Shown in pieces: positions 5,742 to 7,234 of a stretch of 7,234 nucleotides of DNA. The translations under genes and the position numbers were made by a program. The stretch's first letter is position 1. Each line of letters begins with the position of its first letter. The stretch lies in contig CAMTFK010000230.1 in the NCBI GenBank assembly GCA_947071285.1, forward strand, positions 1-7,234. Direction: 5' to 3'. The notes under the pieces are model-generated. The model was not told the origin of the DNA. It was given only the letters and a program-made list of their open reading frames with translations, and did not search any database. This DNA is from an uncultured Bacteroides sp. (GTDB taxonomy: Bacteria > Bacteroidota > Bacteroidia > Bacteroidales > Bacteroidaceae).

Positions 5742-6364
5742 AAGAGAACAACGCCCCTCTCTGGCTCGAATGGGCCAAAGAACTTCAGTTCATAGCTCAA
5801 GCCGGACTAACCTATTCCAAAGATCCTTTCGACCTTGAACGCTTTGAACGTATCCGCGAAATATCAGCAGAGATAATGAGCCACCAGAGCGACCTGCCAG
5901 TAGAAAAAGTGAAAAACCTGTTCTGCAACGAAACAGGCTTTCAGACACCCAAACTGGACACGCGGGCAGCCATCTTCAAAGATGGAAAAATACTATTAGT
6001 AAAAGAAAAGGCCGGTGTATGGTCTTTGCCGGGTGGTTGGGTGGATGTGAACCAGACCATCAGGACCAATACGGAGAAAGAGGTAAAGGAAGAGGCGGGA
6101 TTGGATGTGAAAGCAGTCCGCCTGATTGCTGTGCAGGACAGGAATCTGCACAACGTACCACCATACGCATACAATGTTTGCAAAGCCTTTGTACTGTGTG
6201 AAGTAACAGGCGGAAGTTTTCAAAGTAACATCGAAACGACTGAAAGCAGATACTTCTCTCTGGATGAGATACCGGAGTTAGCGGAAGAAAAGAACAGCAA
6301 AGAACAGATAGCCATGTGCTTCGCTGCCTATCAGGACGAGAACTGGGAGGTGCAGTTTGATTGA
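5738..6364 (+). CDS. Nudix hydrolase with N-terminal Nudix_hydro_N domain
   Basis: A 208-aa cytoplasmic pyrophosphohydrolase. Residues 8-65 (WLEWAKELQFIAQAGLTYSKDPFDLERFERIREI) match the helical Nudix_hydro_N extension (PF12535); the Nudix fold follows from about 75. The Nudix box spans G100-L122: the first Glu is Gln106 and the usual Arg-Glu is Lys114-Glu115, while the metal-binding E118-E119 pair is kept. This deviation is normal for the PF12535 group, whose B. cereus member is described as a CDP-choline pyrophosphatase; ADP-ribose is another common substrate in the wider group. The real substrate is not visible here. Its ATG overlaps the beta-lactamase stop (ATGA at 5738-5741), so the two are co-translated, but no functional link is obvious. 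I see no clear terminator after it. Confidence 0.92.
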   Translation: MKENNAPLWLEWAKELQFIAQAGLTYSKDPFDLERFERIREISAEIMSHQSDLPVEKVKNLFCNETGFQTPKLDTRAAIFKDGKILLVKEKAGVWSLPGGWVDVNQTIRTNTEKEVKEEAGLDVKAVRLIAVQDRNLHNVPPYAYNVCKAFVLCEVTGGSFQSNIETTESRYFSLDEIPELAEEKNSKEQIAMCFAAYQDENWEVQFD

Positions 6365-6396
6365 GGCATCTTCTACAGCCTTTCAGCAAGCCTCCC

Positions 6397-6519
6397 CTAT
6401 TCTATCTCCAGAATCTCCTTCATCCTCGGTCGGAAATCATCTCCCCATGCTTCAAGCAGTTCAATTATGGGAATTAAAGTTCTTCCGGCCTCAGTGATGG
6501 AGTACTCCGAATGGGGCGG
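6397..6519 (-). pseudogene. 3' remnant of an HxlR-family transcriptional regulator
   Basis: Reading the minus strand from 6519 to the TAG at 6397-6399 gives 40 residues: PPHSEYSITEAGRTLIPIIE, then LLEAWGDDFRPRMKEILEIE. This is the characteristic C-terminal wing and dimer helix of HxlR proteins (family pattern PPxVEYxLTxxGxxLxPxxxxLxxWG). Immediately upstream (6520-6528) the frame hits a stop after two unrelated codons, and I see no trace of the remaining 60-70 residues with the DNA-binding helix elsewhere in the window. The break point near 6520 coincides with the change to the AT-richer toxin-antitoxin segment, so an insertion or deletion that brought in that module probably removed the 5' part. 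It is too broken to function. Confidence 0.8.
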
Positions 6520-6603
6520 AAAGTTTTATTACTTGAAAAAGACAGCAAACTATTTTCAGTTCGCCTTTGTTTATTACATGAAATACAGTTCTTTTGCATA
6601 AAG

Positions 6604-6610
6604 AAAGGAG
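6604..6610 (+). promoter_or_regulatory. Strong Shine-Dalgarno site of the antitoxin gene
   Basis: AAAGGAG ends 8 nt before the ATG at 6619. Most genes in this window have weak or no such site, so this supports the start at 6619 over the in-frame ATG at 6511 and marks the module as different in style from its neighbours. Confidence 0.7.
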
Positions 6611-6618
6611 AATATATT

Positions 6619-6882
6619 ATGGAACTGTCATTAAATCCCACAGAATGGTATATGAAGTTATTAGCTCCGCTAAGCCCAGATATTAAATTAGATTTAATCA
6701 GCAAATTGTCTGAGTCTTTAAAAGAAAAGGTAGCTCATCCTGCAAAAAAGACACCTAATTCCGAAAACTTCTTTAGTGCATTGTCTGGTGCATGGGAAGA
6801 CAGTATTTCGGTAGAAGAGGAAATGAAATACATCAGAGAAAGCAGGACAAGCAATAAAACCAGAAAAATGAATAATTTCTGA
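6619..6882 (+). CDS. Antitoxin of a VapBC-like module
   Basis: An 87-aa protein beginning MELSLNPTEWYMKLLAPLSP. It has no AbrB, RHH or HTH motif that I can recognise in the N-terminal half; LSPDIKLDLISKLSESLKEK (18-37) reads as one amphipathic helix. The C-terminal part, FFSALSGAWEDSISVEEEMKYIRESRT, resembles the tail of antitoxins paired with Bacteroidales PIN toxins, where a short aromatic-acidic segment and a conserved Arg (here in ESR) sit across the toxin active site. Start 6619 is preferred over 6511 because of the Shine-Dalgarno and because residues encoded upstream look like non-coding sequence. The stop overlaps the toxin start by one base (TGATG at 6880-6884), the usual coupling in such pairs. 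How the operon is repressed is unclear without a visible DNA-binding domain. Confidence 0.8.
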   Translation: MELSLNPTEWYMKLLAPLSPDIKLDLISKLSESLKEKVAHPAKKTPNSENFFSALSGAWEDSISVEEEMKYIRESRTSNKTRKMNNF

Positions 6883-7234
6883 TGAAGACCAAAGGCTATT
6901 TATTAGATACTAATATTTGTATCTCCATGCTTAAAAACCAACATGGTGTTCGTGAAGCAATATTGAAAGTAAAACCGGAAAACTGTTATGTATCCGAAAT
7001 AACGCTTGGAGAACTTTATTTCGGTGCATCCTTCAGTAACAATAAAGAAGAACGTTTAAAAGACGTTGCTTTTGTGGTTGACCACTTTAAAGTAATTCCT
7101 GTTTCCGACATTACCTTTATTCGGAGATATTAAAGCGGATTTAAGGAGAGAAGGAAAACTAATTGATGATTTTGATATATTAATAGGTTGTGCAGCCATC
7201 CTTAATCATTTAACAATAGTCACAGATAATATAA
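6882..7234 (+). pseudogene. PIN-domain toxin (VapC-like), frameshifted and cut by the window end
   Basis: The frame from 6882 reads MKTKGYLLDTNICISML, with the first PIN acid D9 in LLDTN and the second, E44, in LGELYFGA. After FKVIPVSDIT the frame stops at 7131-7133 (83 aa). The family continues in the +1 frame from 7117: LFGDIKADLRREGKLIDDFD, then ILIGCAAILNHLTIVTDN, with the third and fourth acids (about D98 and D115 after correction). Removing one T from TTT at 7116-7118 joins both parts into a typical VapC of about 130 aa. PIN toxins are Mg-dependent ribonucleases needing all four acids, so the short product should be inactive. The repaired frame stays open to 7234. Alternatives are a sequencing error or a real mutation; a programmed shift is unlikely. 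Confidence 0.85.

Noticed and set aside
5996..6389. Several minus- and plus-strand frames across the Nudix gene
   Set aside because: They shadow a gene with an intact Nudix fold and metal-binding Glu pair and have no recognisable content.
6511..6618. Upstream ATG extending the antitoxin by 36 residues
   Set aside because: It begins inside the HxlR remnant, and the strong Shine-Dalgarno lies just before 6619.
7116..7134. Programmed +1 frameshift in the toxin
   Set aside because: There is no rare-codon or stop-codon slip site at the point of change; an ordinary one-base insertion or read error explains it more simply.
1..7234. CRISPR array, insertion sequence, integrase, or phage defence cluster
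   Set aside because: No regularly spaced repeats, transposase, recombinase or paired defence genes are visible, apart from the toxin-antitoxin pair at the right end.

Overview
The window looks like a chromosomal accessory stretch from a gut Bacteroidales organism, most likely Bacteroides. The evidence is several promoter -7 boxes of the form TAnnTTTG, mostly weak or absent Shine-Dalgarno sequences, a class A beta-lactamase resembling the CblA family of B. uniformis, a DUF1349 secreted protein, and Bacteroides-style spacer repeats. All calls come from reading the sequence; no database search was run.

Layout, left to right. Positions 1-170 hold a non-coding, repeat-like segment whose hairpin arm supplies the last codons and stop of the first gene. 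Positions 153-1570 (minus strand) are a two-gene alkylation-repair operon: an Ogt-type methylguanine-DNA methyltransferase followed by an AraC-HTH/methyltransferase fusion. A spacer of about 220 bp with two inverted repeats leads to an NAD(P)H-binding atypical SDR (1792-2442, plus). A strong bidirectional terminator (2489-2540) separates it from a convergent minus-strand pair: a maltose/galactoside-type O-acetyltransferase and a secreted DUF1349 protein (3860 down to 2567). That pair is divergent from a PAS-LuxR regulator (3975-4733, plus). The shared spacer holds a perfect 16-bp palindrome that reads as a Bacteroides -7 box on both strands. Then come a CblA-like lipoprotein beta-lactamase and a Nudix hydrolase in a 4-nt overlapping pair (4833-6364).

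The right end (about 6365-7234) is a junction. A 40-codon 3' remnant of an HxlR regulator (minus) is cut off abruptly, and next to it lies a visibly AT-richer VapBC-like toxin-antitoxin module. The antitoxin is intact. The PIN-domain toxin carries a one-base frameshift at 7116-7118 that separates its first two catalytic acids from its last two; the toxin frame runs off the window end.

Functionally this is a set of small stress and defence units: alkylation repair, beta-lactam resistance, nucleotide housecleaning and a decayed toxin-antitoxin module. They are not one pathway. I do not see a clearly undescribed multi-gene system. The points most worth a second look are the overlapping divergent promoter palindrome, the repeat-derived 3' end of the repair gene, the interrupted toxin, and the HxlR scar beside it.
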